From Acanthaster planci (taxonomy: Eukaryota > Echinodermata > Asteroidea > Valvatida > Acanthasteridae): a stretch of 64,000 bases of DNA. Numbering within the stretch: the stretch's first letter is position 1; each line of letters begins with the position of its first letter. Below, piece by piece: positions 35,471 to 47,671 of this stretch. Below the pieces are notes generated by a model, which was not told where the DNA came from, did no database searches, and saw only the letters and a list, made by a program, of their open reading frames with translations. The DNA lies in the NCBI RefSeq assembly GCF_001949145.1, contig NW_019091410.1, positions 601,790 to 665,789 on the forward strand. Direction: 5' to 3'. The position numbers and the translations under genes are program-made.

Positions 35471-36069
35471 ACAAAATTTCAAATGTTTACCCGCAAGCAA
35501 GTTTGCTTCCCCCCCCCCGAAAAAATCTTGACCGTGTGATCCGAAAATAATGCGCACGCAACGCTTTACACCCTCAAGCTCGTAGAGCAACACGGTTGAA
35601 CACAGCGTAATCTTTCATCTTCATACCTTGTTGAAAATAATTCCCAAACTCAATAATGTTAAAGGGTCCTGGTAAAGACTTTTGAAACTCTTTATTGTCC
35701 CCTGCACATATTGCCATTTTAATTACAGCTCTTTTGGCACCCGTTTTGTTACCGTTTATACGAAGTTCCGTATTCGCGAGAAAAATGGGGCGCCATTCAA
35801 GGCAAACTCTCTTAACCCGGGTACTCAATAATGTGCATTTTTTGTTTAATCATTTATACAGACCCGTCTTTCTATGTCAGGTTTGTGGTTGAAGTGGATC
35901 ACAGCAACAGCGCCCTCAATTTTCAGCACGCTTCTTCATTTGTGTAAAAAAAATTAATATTAACCCAAAATCGGTGTCTCACTGGCATTATTGATAATCA
36001 GCTATGATTTGGTCTAAATGTCAGGGTCAGTGAAAATGAAAATGAAATGATATCATGATAAGGCGAATG

Positions 36070-36125
36070 CTTTTTGTTTGTTTGTTTGTTTGTTTGTTTG
36101 TTTGTTTGTTGGGTTGTTTGTTTGC
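36070..36125. repeat. (GTTT)n microsatellite
   Basis: About 50 bp of TTTG repeats, slightly interrupted by TTGGGTTG, directly downstream of the stop codon of microseminoprotein gene 2. Confidence 0.9.
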
Positions 36126-36177
36126 AAATTGCCCTCCAAGCAACCTCTGCCTTAGACACGCGGCCCGAGGAGGCAGC

Positions 36178-39100
36178 CTATTCCATAATAAATCCGCTGA
36201 AGCGACACCTCTCGTTTGGTCGGTCGATCTTTCTCACGGTGTAAATGCACTTCTCCGTGTCTAAGACCATCTCGCACCTCAGTTCGTCATACCCCGTAGG
36301 CTTCAGAGCACTATATACGGTAGACAGACAAAAGTTGGAGTCGTTACTGAACGAGCCAGATTGCTAATCCAAAAGCACATGCTCGGCACAAGGCTATTTG
36401 GAAATTAACAGCTGTCATACGCAGCCTGAATCGAGTGCGCTTTGTTCCTGAGAGTTCTCGGCTTTTCGAAATACGAACTGGCTCATTCTGTCATTTCCAG
36501 AATTTTTCTAAATTCCATGTTTCCCTGACTTAACAAACCCAACTACTCTTGCTATCAATCGTAGAACACCTAGCGACGACATGTATCAGCAGATATTTGC
36601 TGATGCAAACGTTCCGATTTAATTCAAAAGAAAGCGAACACGCGTAATAAACGCAACCTATTTTTAACGAGGAAGCATCCAATCATCGTGGGATCTCACC
36701 GATTTATGTTGAATGTTAACTAAACAACTCACTCGGAGGATTTCTTACATTTTTCGGAATCAGTTGGGATTCGTTTCGGGATTTACTAATGAATGGCTTT
36801 CCTCTGTTTCGTCAAGATCGCAGGCCCACGAACCAGACCAACAACGCTTTGAGGTTCTCAAAATACAACAACGCGTCACGCCACGTTCATCGTGTAACTA
36901 TGTTCTATTCGGGCAACACTACGCTGTGCGGTTAGAGTTATTTCACTGCGCGGTGAGAGTGCTGTTCAGGTGACGCCTGGAACGGTTATGGCCTCGTCGT
37001 TTTACTGGAAATTCAAAATTATGACCACTAGGACAACTTTTTTTCGCGCAGTGCTACAACTCTCATCGCGCAGTGCAGCAACTCTCATCGCGTAGTGAAA
37101 CAACTCTCACCGCGCAGTGCAACAACTCTCATCGTGCAGTGCAACAATTCTAACCGCGCAACGAGACTATTCTCTTCGCTCAGTGCAACAACTCCCATCG
37201 TACAGTGCAACAACTCTCATCGTGTAGTGCAACAACTCTCATCGTGCAGTGCAACAACTCTCACCGCGCAGTGAAACAACTGTCATCGTACAGTGCAACA
37301 ACTCTCATCGCGTAGTGCAACAACTCTCATCGTGCAGTGCAACAATTTTCATCGCCCAGTGTAATGTGGCCTGAATAGAACACCGTATGTATCAGATCAA
37401 TAAATTATTCTCACATAGAGCAGCACTGGACCGCAGTGCTTCGTTTGTACTGGATGCACATGCACTTCATGCATGTGGTTGACACGTGAGCGGGTATACG
37501 CAGATCCTTCTCAATCATCTCACCAACCATGCACTCCACGTCTATGTGAAATAAACACAGATAAAACCTCTGAGAGACTGCATCGTTGCAGAAAAAATGA
37601 TGTCTTTCCGGTCCATGCTTTAGCATCACTCGAATGAATAATATGAATTACCGGTAATACAAAAAAGCTTACCAAGGCAGTCAAACTTGAAAGTGATATC
37701 TCTCCACACGTTACTTTTTTGAACTTTTTTGAAGTTTCAGTTGCTTTTTTTTTGAGTATATACTTTCTTAAATCTCTGTTTTATTTTGTTACCCTTTTCA
37801 CGAATGACTGGTCCAGTTAGGTAAAAAAAAAAACAGTTGACACGCGTGTCCTGTCGTGAAAACGGTGACAATCTATTATGACGTTTATGTTCACAATTTA
37901 AGAGCGTAAATCGAACCCAGTAAGAATGCATATCGAATAGGAGAAACACCGCGTCATCTCTTCAACGGGACGCGACGACGGCAGGACGGCTCGGTTGCTT
38001 CGTACCATCGCGTGGTTCCTTCGCCAGTTTTCCACTGCTTCTGTGAGCAGACTATCGTCGTGTCGCGCGGTGCGTCGAGTCTGCGCCCTCACAAAATAAA
38101 AAAGTTCTACCCGTTTCCACTTTAACCTGAATGAGACATCTAACGAATTTTAGGTGTGAAGGCATTATGGAATAACAGCTTTCGAATCATTTTCGGCCTG
38201 ATCAAAAAAATCTCTGATCTCGCAGGGTAGGCTAAAATGGTTAGCTTAGAGGTCAAATACAACTGAAGCCAGAATGAAAAAGGAAAAAAAACTGTCAATA
38301 CAAAGCTAGAACTTTTCAAAAATAACTAGTTCATTGCAGTTCTTTCTTTTTTACGTATTTTATGAAGGAAAAAATCCCTCATGCCCACCACAGGCAAGTC
38401 TTTTGATTATATTATTCTGCCAAGGAGGGAGTTATAAAGTATATCAAACCGGGATCAACACGGACCTACGGAAAATATCAAACTTTTACTTCTAGTGAAA
38501 ATAATTGTTTTGGTCGTGGACCCGGTTCTGCCTTGTCTATTTGGCATCAAATTGCGCGCAACGATGTTGAGAATAAGTACGACGCAGTTCCCGATAAACA
38601 AACCAAGCAAAACAACCCCAATTAACAGAACTTTACCAGATTGATTAAGAGGTCTTTTAAAATTAGATTTACTTTTGCCATAAAAACATGTGTTGCCCGA
38701 GAGAAGTTTATTACCAAGTAACAGGACTGCACCACCTGAATCAGGACGATCAGCGAGGGTCCGACGCGACGGTAAACGGTTAGGTACAGACATTATTGTA
38801 CGATGCATGCAATGAGCCACGATACGGCGCGACGCCCCAAAATATAGAGTACCAAAGTGTGACGTTGCTGTGAACCAGAAAGTGCAGTGCAAACGAATGG
38901 AGTACGTGCGTGTGTTGGTTCACGCGCTGGTTCTCGCGCTAATGCCTTTTACGCACTAATTGTTTGCATGACGTATTCACTTCGGTACTCTATAATGTAG
39001 TGGAAAGGGAGCAACGGCTCGCGTCACGAAGCCGTCGTACCGTCGCGTCGTGCTGTTATGATGCGTCTTAAAAAGAGTAGGGAAATTGTGTTAGTATACG

Positions 39101-39233
39101 ACAAACCAGTCCTGAAAAAAAGTCACGTTTTCTTTACGTTCTATGGCTTACCTTCAGAAACGATGTCACACAATGCATCAGCTCCTACTAAGAAGAATAA
39201 GGCGACTGCCACGATTTGTGTAAACGCCACCAT
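36178..39233 (-). CDS. Beta-microseminoprotein-like secreted protein 2 (113 aa)
   Basis: Second paralogue, with the same gene structure: coding exons 39233-39152, 37541-37415 and 36310-36178, phases 1 and 2. Exon 1 is exactly 82 nt, as in both other copies, and encodes a signal peptide (hydrophobic core IVAVALFFLVGADA). All ten family cysteines are present, with CMKCMC, QCCS and PTGYD. The middle exon is three codons longer than in genes 1 and 3. Intron 1 carries CG-rich repeat DNA (37955-39060) and intron 2 carries the 22-bp minisatellite element. Secreted; function in this organism unknown. Confidence 0.88.
36901..37382. mobile_element. TIR element containing a 22-bp minisatellite
   Basis: The outer ends TGTTCTATTCGGGC (36901) and GCCTGAATAGAACA (to 37382) are inverted, with similarity extending about 30 bp. 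Inside, 37044-37361 is about 14 tandem copies of a 22-bp unit (CATCGCGCAGTGCAACAACTCT type). One to two inverted units sit near the left end (36920-36970). The whole element lies in intron 2 of microseminoprotein gene 2. Confidence 0.8.
37955..38095. repeat. CG-rich repeat DNA (GACGCGACG words), block 1
   Basis: This block is unusually rich in CGCGAC/GTCGCG words against an AT-rich intron. Similar blocks occur at 38740-39060, 41875-41950 and 42290-42430, all inside introns of microseminoprotein genes 2 and 3. It is probably a non-autonomous DNA transposon with subterminal repeats, but the family is not recognised. Confidence 0.45.
38740..39060. mobile_element. CG-rich element with inverted halves
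   Basis: CGACGCGACGGTAAACGG near the left end is answered by CGTACCGTCGCGTCG near the right (39040-39054). Inner TATAGAGTACCAAAGTG (38840s) is inverted as CACTTCGGTACTCTATA (38979-38995). It looks like a palindromic transposon in intron 1 of microseminoprotein gene 2. Confidence 0.6.
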
Positions 39234-39646
39234 CTTGTCTCTTGAATAAACTAAAAGATAAAGCAGATCGAAAACGGCATGACATTGACGTAGAAGAGTC
39301 TATGCATCAAGTTGAATGTACTAGCTCGGCTCAGTTTTAACCATGCTTTTTTAACCAAACCAGTGTACATCTGAAAAACCGCAAGACTGTTGAACACAAA
39401 ACAAGAACACTGTAATGTTGAATTACACAGTGCTAAAGAGATATATCCGGTGTTGCAACTTAAGAACATTCAGCCTGACAAAACTGAAGTATCCTTGCTG
39501 AGAGTATAATTAGTGACCGCGGAACTTTTATACTGGTTCTGAATTTGCTGTAACCCAATGAAATTCCATGTCGATTCGTGCACAGCGAGTTATGGTATTT
39601 CTGCCATGACGTGCTCTCGGCAACGGGGACGTGCTCACGGACATAC

Positions 39647-39730
39647 CTTACGGTGGTCTGACTGTGTTGGCGAAGATGAGATGTTGAGGAGCGCCGCTGA
39701 ATGTCCGTCTCAGTTGTTTCGCTGTTTTGC
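39647..39730 (-). other. Non-coding leader exon of microseminoprotein gene 2
   Basis: It ends at a GTATGT donor (39641-39646). It shares CTCAACATCTCATCTTCGCC and ACACAGTC with the leader of gene 1. The acceptor TTTATTCAAG lies seven bases before the ATG of the first coding exon. The 5' end is inferred from the TATA box. Confidence 0.7.
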
Positions 39731-39875
39731 TCACTGCCCCAACCCAACGGGGAGCTCATTTATATAAGGTGGCTCATCTCTCTTATTGATTTGTAGCAAC
39801 ATGACAGTGTTCTCCCACAGAGGGTACAAAATTCCGACATTCGAATCGGCAAATTTACAATTTCATTCATTAATA
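39731..39875 (-). promoter_or_regulatory. TATA promoter of microseminoprotein gene 2
   Basis: Minus-strand TTATATAAATGAGC (TATA at 39759-39766), preceded by AATCAATAAGAGAGATGAGC, then CACTGTCATGTTGCT, GATTCGAATGTC and ATTAATGAATG further upstream. The order and spacing match the other two promoters. Confidence 0.75.
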
Positions 39876-41169
39876 GTTCACTAAAAAAATTGATTTGGGG
39901 AATTAGTAATCTTGTCGGAGACGACAACTGGATTGCACGCCAGACACTGTTTACAGTTGTATAACGTGGGTTACAACCTCATCATCATACCTAATATGTA
40001 CGCTTTGGTGTAATGCGTGCTCGTTAAGATGCGTGTTTACTTATTTGCCTAGCCGGCTGGCTTACCGGCTTGCAGGCAGGCTGGCAGAGGCGTAACTTTG
40101 GCATAATCATTACTTCATTCCCCGTGGTGGCAAATCGAGGGCAAAATTAGCGCGATTCATTTCACTTTGTCCGGAAAGCTTGTGAAAAAACTTAACGTTG
40201 ACAAAAATGTTACAATTGAAGGTTACCTAGAAAGAATTCAGATTCCTCCCCCCCCCGAAAAAAAATCTGGACCCATCCTTGCCTCCCCGCGGTATTATTG
40301 CTTTACATTAATGACCATTTTGTAATAACATTTTTATCTCATATAAGCCATTTACGTGAGAAATGCTTCCAAGGTTACAAATATACAAGTTACACGTATA
40401 CGTGTTTATATTTGTTTTATTCAATTCCGATAACCTATTAGAGCATACGTGTCAAAATACTAGGGAAAATGCACGATCGTATTACAAGAGAAACCTTTTT
40501 AAATTACCCAAGGTGCCGGAATTACGCAACACATTGGGAACGATTTCTATACTATATTTTAAGTAGAACATAGGCCTTCATAATTTTGTCAATCTACGAA
40601 ATAGAGACAACCATGAATCGAATGTCATGTGTTCTCATTTGAAAAGAAATGCATTGTTCGCACACTACTGCTTTATAGCAGCATGTTACTATTGCCATTT
40701 CGGCTGTTACGTGTTGATATAATTTGAATGTCGTTATAATTTTCGTCATCCTGTTGAAATTAAGCATCACCTTACGCGGGCTTCTCAAAATATCAGATAA
40801 TATAAGTTTCTGTAGAACCCGTATAGGCAAAATATATATCATTCATATCATTGCCTATACTATCATTTTGTTATTGAATGTGTTATCAGTGCGAATTTCG
40901 TAGGCCTATTTAAATAGAATTTAATGATTTAAATGAAAATGTTCTTTCGTATTCCCCTCACCTCTGTTTAAATACAGCATTTTACAATGCCATTATTGAA
41001 GGCGTTTTGGGAAGAGGAATCAAAGGCTGCCAGAACTGGGATTTTTGTTTCTGTTCAATTCACTGCATAACAATCAGTTTCTGCAGCTGGGCTCATAAAT
41101 CGGGTTATGGACATGATTGAGTTTGTGCCAGAAATGAATCATAGCAACAGCGCAGCGCCCTCCATTTGC

Positions 41170-43517
41170 CTATTTCATCACGTATCCCTTGAAGTCACAC
41201 AGCTTGTGCGGTGTTTTGATCTCCCTCACTACGTAGATGCACTCCTCTTCGTCCAGTTTAATTTCACACGTCGCTCCGTCGTAGCCTGTTGGTACCGGGG
41301 CACTGTAAAGCAAACAAACAAGCAAAACCAAACAAAACAAAAAAGACAGGCGGACTTTTTTAACCGGAACGAGTAGGATCTGCTGACTTAAATATAATGT
41401 ATTCTTAGATCTTTGTTTGGTTTGGGGTGTTGATACGGTTATTAAACGATAGACCCAAGAATGAGCTAAATAAATTCAGGAAACTGTGGTAACCAAGACG
41501 TGTAATAAAAACCTCACACCCGTTTTACCTAATCGCAACTGGACCATTGAAATGATAATAAATGGGTCTAACATCTATTTCAACAAAATCATGTTTAAGT
41601 TACGATCTGTTAATTTTTGAAATGGAAAAGATTTGAACTACACCTTAGTGCCGAGCTGTCGTAACAAATTGTAAAGGATAATGTGCCGTAAAATATGTCC
41701 CTGATCCGATTTTGTTGTCAACTATACGGCCCACACCATACACGGAAAAGCTATCGCGAATGCCGACCATAGTTTCCGATGCGTTGATGATATCGTGACC
41801 TGGAAAGGAACGATCTCCACGGATCGTCTTGTGTGCCAACGGCTATGTACCTGACCTCACGGTTTCGTCAGGAAGTGCATTGCCTATGGTACGATGACAC
41901 AGCGCGACAGGACTCGTCATAGCCGCCATGGCATCGCGCCTGGTGGTCACAGCGCTTGTTGAAGCAACATCGCATATCATGTTTGAACGCGATTCATTAC
42001 ACTCACCTGGAACAGCATTGGGCAGCAGTAGCCTCCTTGTACTCGATGCAAAGGCACGTGACGCAGGCGTGTGACAGAGTATCCAATAAGCGCTCCGTCA
42101 AGGACTCGCCTACCGTACACTCAACTTCAGCATGAAAAAAGTACACAGAGAATTCACAGTTGATTCTTGAAGACTAGATAGCTGACCTTTTCAGAATTGG
42201 ACATCATCCTGTCTGGTCCTAACTTTCTAACCGAAACTGCCTAAACAATAGCATTCTGATGCCAAAGTTAAAAAAAAATGACGCTTTTTCCACGGGCGAC
42301 ACAACCATACAACGCGACGGCATGGCGGTTCCCCTGCATCGGGCCGTTGCGTCGGGCTGTCTTCTTGTCATTTTGCGTCACCAGTCGCGTTGCATTGTCA
42401 AACGTCGCGTCGTAACGTGTGTGCCGTTGTGTACTTCGCCCTTGTACTCATAGAGGGCGCCTTTAATGTTTTCTGTCAGCTTCATCCCCTGTGCTTGCAA
42501 CACTTGTGTAAATACCCGCAGAGTCCGTGTGCATACCGACCAATCAGTTACCGAGTTAAATTTGTGTACAGAAAAAAAGGAACCATTTACTGNNNNNNNN
42601 NNNNNNNNNNNNNNNNNNNNNNNNNNNNNNNNNNNNNNNNNNNNNNNNNNNNNNNNNNNNNNNNNNNNNNNNNNNNNNNNNNNNNNNNNNNNNNNNNNNN
42701 NNNNNNNNNNNNNNNNNNNNNNNNNNNNNNNNNNNNNNNNNNNNNNNNNNNNNNNNNNNNNNNNNNNNNNNNNNNNNNNNNNNNNNNNNNNNNNNNNNNN
42801 NNNNNNNNNNNNNNNNNNNNNNNNNNNNNNNNNNNNNNNNNNNNNNNNNNNNNNNNNNNNNNNNNNNNNNNNNNNNNNNNNNNNNNNNNNNNNNNNNNNN
42901 NNNNNNNNNNNNNNNNNNNNNNNNNNNNNNNNNNNNNNNNNNNNNNNNNNNNNNNNNNNNNNNNNNNNNNNNNNNNNNNNNNNNNNNNNNNNNNNNNNNN
43001 NNNNNNNNNNNNNNNNNNNNNNNNNNNNNNNNNNNNNNNNNNNNNNNNNNNNNNNNTTTATGATGTTCAAGCTGTGAGAACAGAAAGGAAAAACTAGCCC
43101 GTTGCCCCGTGCTCACGATCTGTCACTTATTTGACCCGTTTGAAAAAAAAAGTTTTATGCAAATTGACAGAGACTAAGTTTTATTGTCGATAAAAACACA
43201 AAGAATGGATGAAAATGAGAAAAGAACAATAACAACATAGTTGTGCAGTTGCGTTGTGTAGGTTCGTTGCATAAAGTCAGTCATGCAGTCGCGTAGCGTC
43301 TTGAGGAGGTGACGCTGTGCTTTTCGATAGCTAGTACCTCATTCTCTGTGTGCAGTTGATTTGGGTTATCGTTTGGTTTGTGCTACTGGAAAAGACAAAA
43401 TCTTTTTTTGTGTGTGTGAGAATCTAATAACTTACCATTAGGGACGATTTCGCACGACTCAACAACTTCAAGCTGAAACAGCAAAGACAGCATCAGGATC
43501 ACAGTAAATCTCGCCAT
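41170..43517 (-). CDS. Beta-microseminoprotein-like secreted protein 3 (110 aa)
   Basis: Third paralogue. Coding exons 43517-43436, 42124-42007 and 41302-41170 have the same phases and the same 82-nt first exon. Signal peptide core VILMLSLLFQL, then SCEIVP. Ten family cysteines are present (CVTCLC, QCCS, PTGYD). It is the most diverged copy in the middle exon. The ATG context ACACAAGATGGCG resembles the AGACAAGATGGTG of gene 2. The assembly gap 42593-43056 falls inside intron 1 and does not touch an exon. Like its neighbours it should be secreted; partner and role are unknown. Confidence 0.87.
42290..42430. repeat. CG-rich repeat DNA, block in intron 1 of gene 3
   Basis: Words such as CAACGCGACGGC, GTTGCGTCGGGC and AACGTCGCGTCGTAACG resemble the CG-rich elements in gene 2. 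Its right end may be lost in the adjacent N gap, since related text (GTTGCGTTGTGTAGG) reappears near 43245. Confidence 0.45.
42593..43056. other. Assembly gap (464 N)
   Basis: Run of N only. It lies within intron 1 of microseminoprotein gene 3, next to CG-rich repeat DNA, which probably caused the gap. Open frames crossing it are meaningless. Confidence 1.
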
Positions 43518-44904
43518 CTTGTGTCCTAAATGTTTGGACCAATGGGAAAATATGGACACGAACTACGTATTAGGTCTTTGTCATAGTAGGAGGCAGAGGG
43601 CGCACGCCATACTCAAAGTGCTTGCTCAGTTCAGTTCTTAGCGATTGTTTGAAGAGTTCGACTTTCGATTATTTTACTAACAACTCGTGCACGTATAGAT
43701 CAGTCTAAAATTGAAGAAACTCTGTGTAAACTTATTTTCGTTTACTCTGCTAAGTAAAGCGAGTTATACTCAGCGAAGCTTCTTTATCCCGATGCGCAGA
43801 CGGTTTATGTAACCATATCAATCTTGTGCACAGCTTGTCAACAGGCCGGGGGATAAAATTATTTCAGTCATCGAACTTTGTCGCATTTGTGTTGCACACT
43901 GAGCGCGAATGACAGGCCGGGTCAGATATTGGCCTAATAAAGGTAATTATGCACAGTGTGAAAGGTTACAGGCATGCAAATTACGCTGGAAAACTTTATA
44001 ATCAATCAGGTTCCCCCGGGGTGCGCGCGCGTAGGGCCACTTGGAGTGCAGCTGGCTGTACGGTCCTGTCACAGCCATCTGAGTGCATATGTTAATTTTA
44101 ATACTCCTGCATTCGATTTTCACAAACCTCTGCCCCCGTAACTCCTCCTACACAGCAAATTCAGTTTGATTACAATGTAGTGTTGGCTCGTATCATGCAT
44201 GAGACTAAATTTGTCTTTTATTAGGAATTTCTTCGGGTTAATTTGTACTTTGTTCGACTCTGTTTGGTTTGTCCAGCAATGGAGACAGCCAGTAAGCCTG
44301 TTGTCATATTTTGGGTGGTTAAATTACTTAAGTTTTATATCTAATCAGTGTGAAAATTGAATTGGTTTGCATAGCGCTCAAATGGTCACGAACCTATGTT
44401 TTCCCGACTGAATGTAACATCAATGGGAAGCTATCAAGGATCAATCCATGTGTGAGTTCTGTGATTTTCATAGCATTTGAAGTAAATCTCAAACAGCGCT
44501 CAAAAGTGTCCCGCGCCTATAACTTTTCCAACTGAATGTAGGATCAGTGGGAAGTGATCGCAACGGACAATCTATGTGCGAACCATGGAGTGGCTCATGT
44601 ACATGCATGGGCTTTGCTAGACCATTTTGAATGGGGAAGGGGGGATGCCACATGAAATCTGCCGTTGCCAACGGACCGTCACGCAAAACGAGTGTACTGT
44701 AGTCTGGTTCCCTAGCCCAACACGTACCTCCGTTTTCTCCCCCTTCCTTCTTTCTCTGTTCTTCGGGGGTTTTTTTATTTTGCCGACATACCATGATTTT
44801 GCCGACAAAAATAACCAATGGGGGCGTGACACCCCGAACACCCCTCATCGACGCCCGCGTGTACATGTAGCTTTGAGTAGGTGGTATTGCCCATACTTGT
44901 TAGG

Positions 44905-44975
44905 CCTGGTGTTGGCCAGGGGGCTGGTGTTGTCCGGGGGGCCTGGTGTTGGCCAATAATGGGTTGGGCCTGGTG
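44905..44975. repeat. GGCCTGGTGTTGGCC tandem repeat
   Basis: Four imperfect copies of a GG(C)CTGGTGTTGGCC unit in about 70 bp. It lies in the intron between the leader exon and first coding exon of microseminoprotein gene 3. No coding sense. Confidence 0.75.
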
Positions 44976-45819
44976 TACCCATAATCTACTAATAATAGGA
45001 CAGCCAGTATGCCTAAATCTCGTATCCCGATGAGTAAAACATTATTTGAAGCTGTGGCATAAGCTGAGTTAGTTTTCTCTTTGTTGTTTTATTTTTGTTT
45101 GATTTTAAAAGCTAACAAAAACAGTAACAAACCTCTGGGGGTATTTAATAAATTTTCAGAAATATTCTTAAAAACCAATAATTTCGCCGTATAATTTGTT
45201 TTTCATTTTCGTGTAAGAAAGTTGCTCACCTAGCATTGGCAGTGTCCATTTTCACGCGTGATTTATGCGTTCATCATAACATTGCATAATTGGTAGAAAA
45301 TAAAAGGATATTTTTGTTTTACCATGATTTTCATATTAAGTAAACTCCGAAGATTACTTTTTATTCAATTGAAGAGAAGCATTCAGTTTCAAGTATGTTT
45401 TATTAGTGGAATTTGAAATCAGGAAGATCAAAGGCAATGTTGTCTTATAAACGTTTTAACTTAATGACCAAGACACTAAAAATTATTTGTTTTCCTCCTA
45501 TAGTAGCCTGAAAGGCTGAGATGCAATCATGAAAATTCCTCAAAGTAGAACAATTTAAACCTTGCACTGAGAATTTATAACTGGAAACAAAATGAATTTA
45601 CAATATGCTGATGTAAATCAGATATAGGATTCTGCAATTAAACCTGACAAAATTCGGGATGAAAATGAGACATTGTTTGTCGAATAGTTACGCCTAATGT
45701 AAACCCTCAATTAACTGGCAAGTTTTAAACAGTGCTTCAGTTGGTAGAGCATAATGTGAATGCTTAATTGTCTAAAGGAATGATTGGGACAAATAACAAT
45801 GTTACAGTCACTGACATAC

Positions 45820-45915
45820 CTTGCGGTACACGTAGAGCCACCACGCTGATGCAGGGAAGATGTTGGAGAGTCATTGGAGTGTTGGACTCAGCTTTTTTGC
45901 TGCCTAGAGTACTTG
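45820..45915 (-). other. Non-coding leader exon of microseminoprotein gene 3
   Basis: It ends at a GTATGT donor (45814-45819). It shares CTCCAACATCTTC with the other leaders. The acceptor AACATTTAG precedes the ATG exon at 43517. The 5' end is inferred from the TATA position at 45945. Confidence 0.68.
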
Positions 45916-46040
45916 TCAGGACCCAATCGGTTTGCGGAGGCTCATTTATATAAAGTGGCCCATCTTGCTTATTGATTATCAGACACCTGACAGCGTCCTT
46001 AGATTCGACAGATGTTACCAAAAATTGTGAAAGTAAATCA
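45916..46040 (-). promoter_or_regulatory. TATA promoter of microseminoprotein gene 3
   Basis: Minus-strand TTTATATAAATGAGCC (TATA at 45945-45952), preceded by ATAATCAATAAGCAAGATGG and CGCTGTCAGGTGTCTG. This is the same order of blocks as in genes 1 and 2. Confidence 0.75.
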
Positions 46041-47671
46041 GTGAATGTGCAGTTTGAATCATTGGTCGTTATAGCTTCACTTCGATTTGAGAATTAGTTT
46101 TCTCGTCACGTTAGAGACAACCGAATTCAATGCCCCCTGGGCTGTGTTTGCATCCCAATGCACGTAGACTAGATTTTTAAATATTGTACTGATCCTAAAA
46201 TATGCCTTTTGGAGAGACATGTTTATGTTTAACCTTGCATGTCTTTTTGTTGTGAAACCGAAGAAAAATTCCGTGGACAGTTAAAAGGCTTTCACATGAA
46301 GTATTAATCGGCCCTGTTGGTTTGGTGATGGTCGGTGGTACGTAATTTAACGTGTTACGTAATTAAGAAAAGCCAGTAAGGTGGCCTGCATGTGATGTCA
46401 CCAAAGGTTTTTCTTCAAAACAGGCCTTCGTGAGTTGATGTCCCATTCTGACGTAATGGGAATGACGTCATAAATTGACATTGGCCATAGGCGTAATAAG
46501 TTCCGATGGTGGGGGGACCGGGGGTTGTATATCGCCCGACACGTTTTGGGCCAGGGAGGTGGGCTATTGAATCATGCACAAACTGTTTTTTGTGGTGAGA
46601 AAAGAAAGGCGGATTGTGAAGAATTGTTCGGACTTTCCAACAACCAAACTGTATTCTATAGCACTCAGAAAGGGATAACAATTATTTCAATGCTGCAAAT
46701 ACGCCGCTTTAAGGTTAGGTTCTGCAGGAATGTAACACATATCAATTATTTAATAAGATGTACAGATGTGACATGAACGATCGTCCCCTGGAGCCTGCGG
46801 TGTCAGCGCCCCCCCCCCCGCTTTTCAAATTTCCACGGCCGTGCAAGTCAACCCCCCTCCCCATAATTCCCCATCTCCCAGCCATTATAGCATCGGCATC
46901 CGTGTAAACAGTTCTCTTTTGGGGACAAGGGGCAAACCACGGACTACTCGAGGCTGACGAAGGTTTTGTACCGTTAGATAAAATAGGTTTGCCTGGGACA
47001 GCTGCAGGCCGCTGCGAAAAGCAGAAACCAAGATTTCCTCCGCAAAACCTCTGACGTGGTATTAATGATAAACGCGTTCGAACCATTTTGATCGATCGGC
47101 TACAACTACAACTAAATGTATATAATATTACCTAATTGAGAGTTTACTTTGTTTAACGATAAATCATTATCGGAATTGAATTTCAAGCTGGCTGTATCCC
47201 TCCATTTCTCTTTTGCATTTCAAATTTTCAGTCGCTGCTTTAGATATGTTTTTGTTGGTATTGGTTCAGAAGTAGGTTCACTACTTCTTCCTGAGGTACA
47301 TTGACATTTGTCTGTAAATAGAACGGAACATAAAATAGACAAACGATTCGCAACATTCGTTTCGATTTTCTGCCAAGCCACTTGATTAATTGCAGTGGTT
47401 TTCTTGTTTTCAAGCCAGGTGTCTTATGTATCCGCATTCATGCGCTGAACTAACAGCAAAGCTATGACACCATGTCAAAAATAAACTTCAAGGAATCGGG
47501 ATGTGAAGTAACTTTCTTTGTGCTACTTTTCTATGCATACTTTTCCGACAAATGAGGGCACTGTTACTGCGTTTTCATTTCCAGGAAGGTAATGTAAGGG
47601 TTCTGTTGGAATAGTGAGCCCACGGTTTCCTGAACATAAAATAGTTGCATGCTCAGTTGCCCACTGTTATG

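Noticed and set aside
42378-43116. Open frames of about 200 residues across 42.4-43.1 kb
   Set aside because: They consist mostly of N and are an artefact of the assembly gap.
46742-47086. 114-codon minus-strand frame with Gly/Arg-rich sequence
   Set aside because: Composition follows local C/G runs; no homology or splice context recognised.
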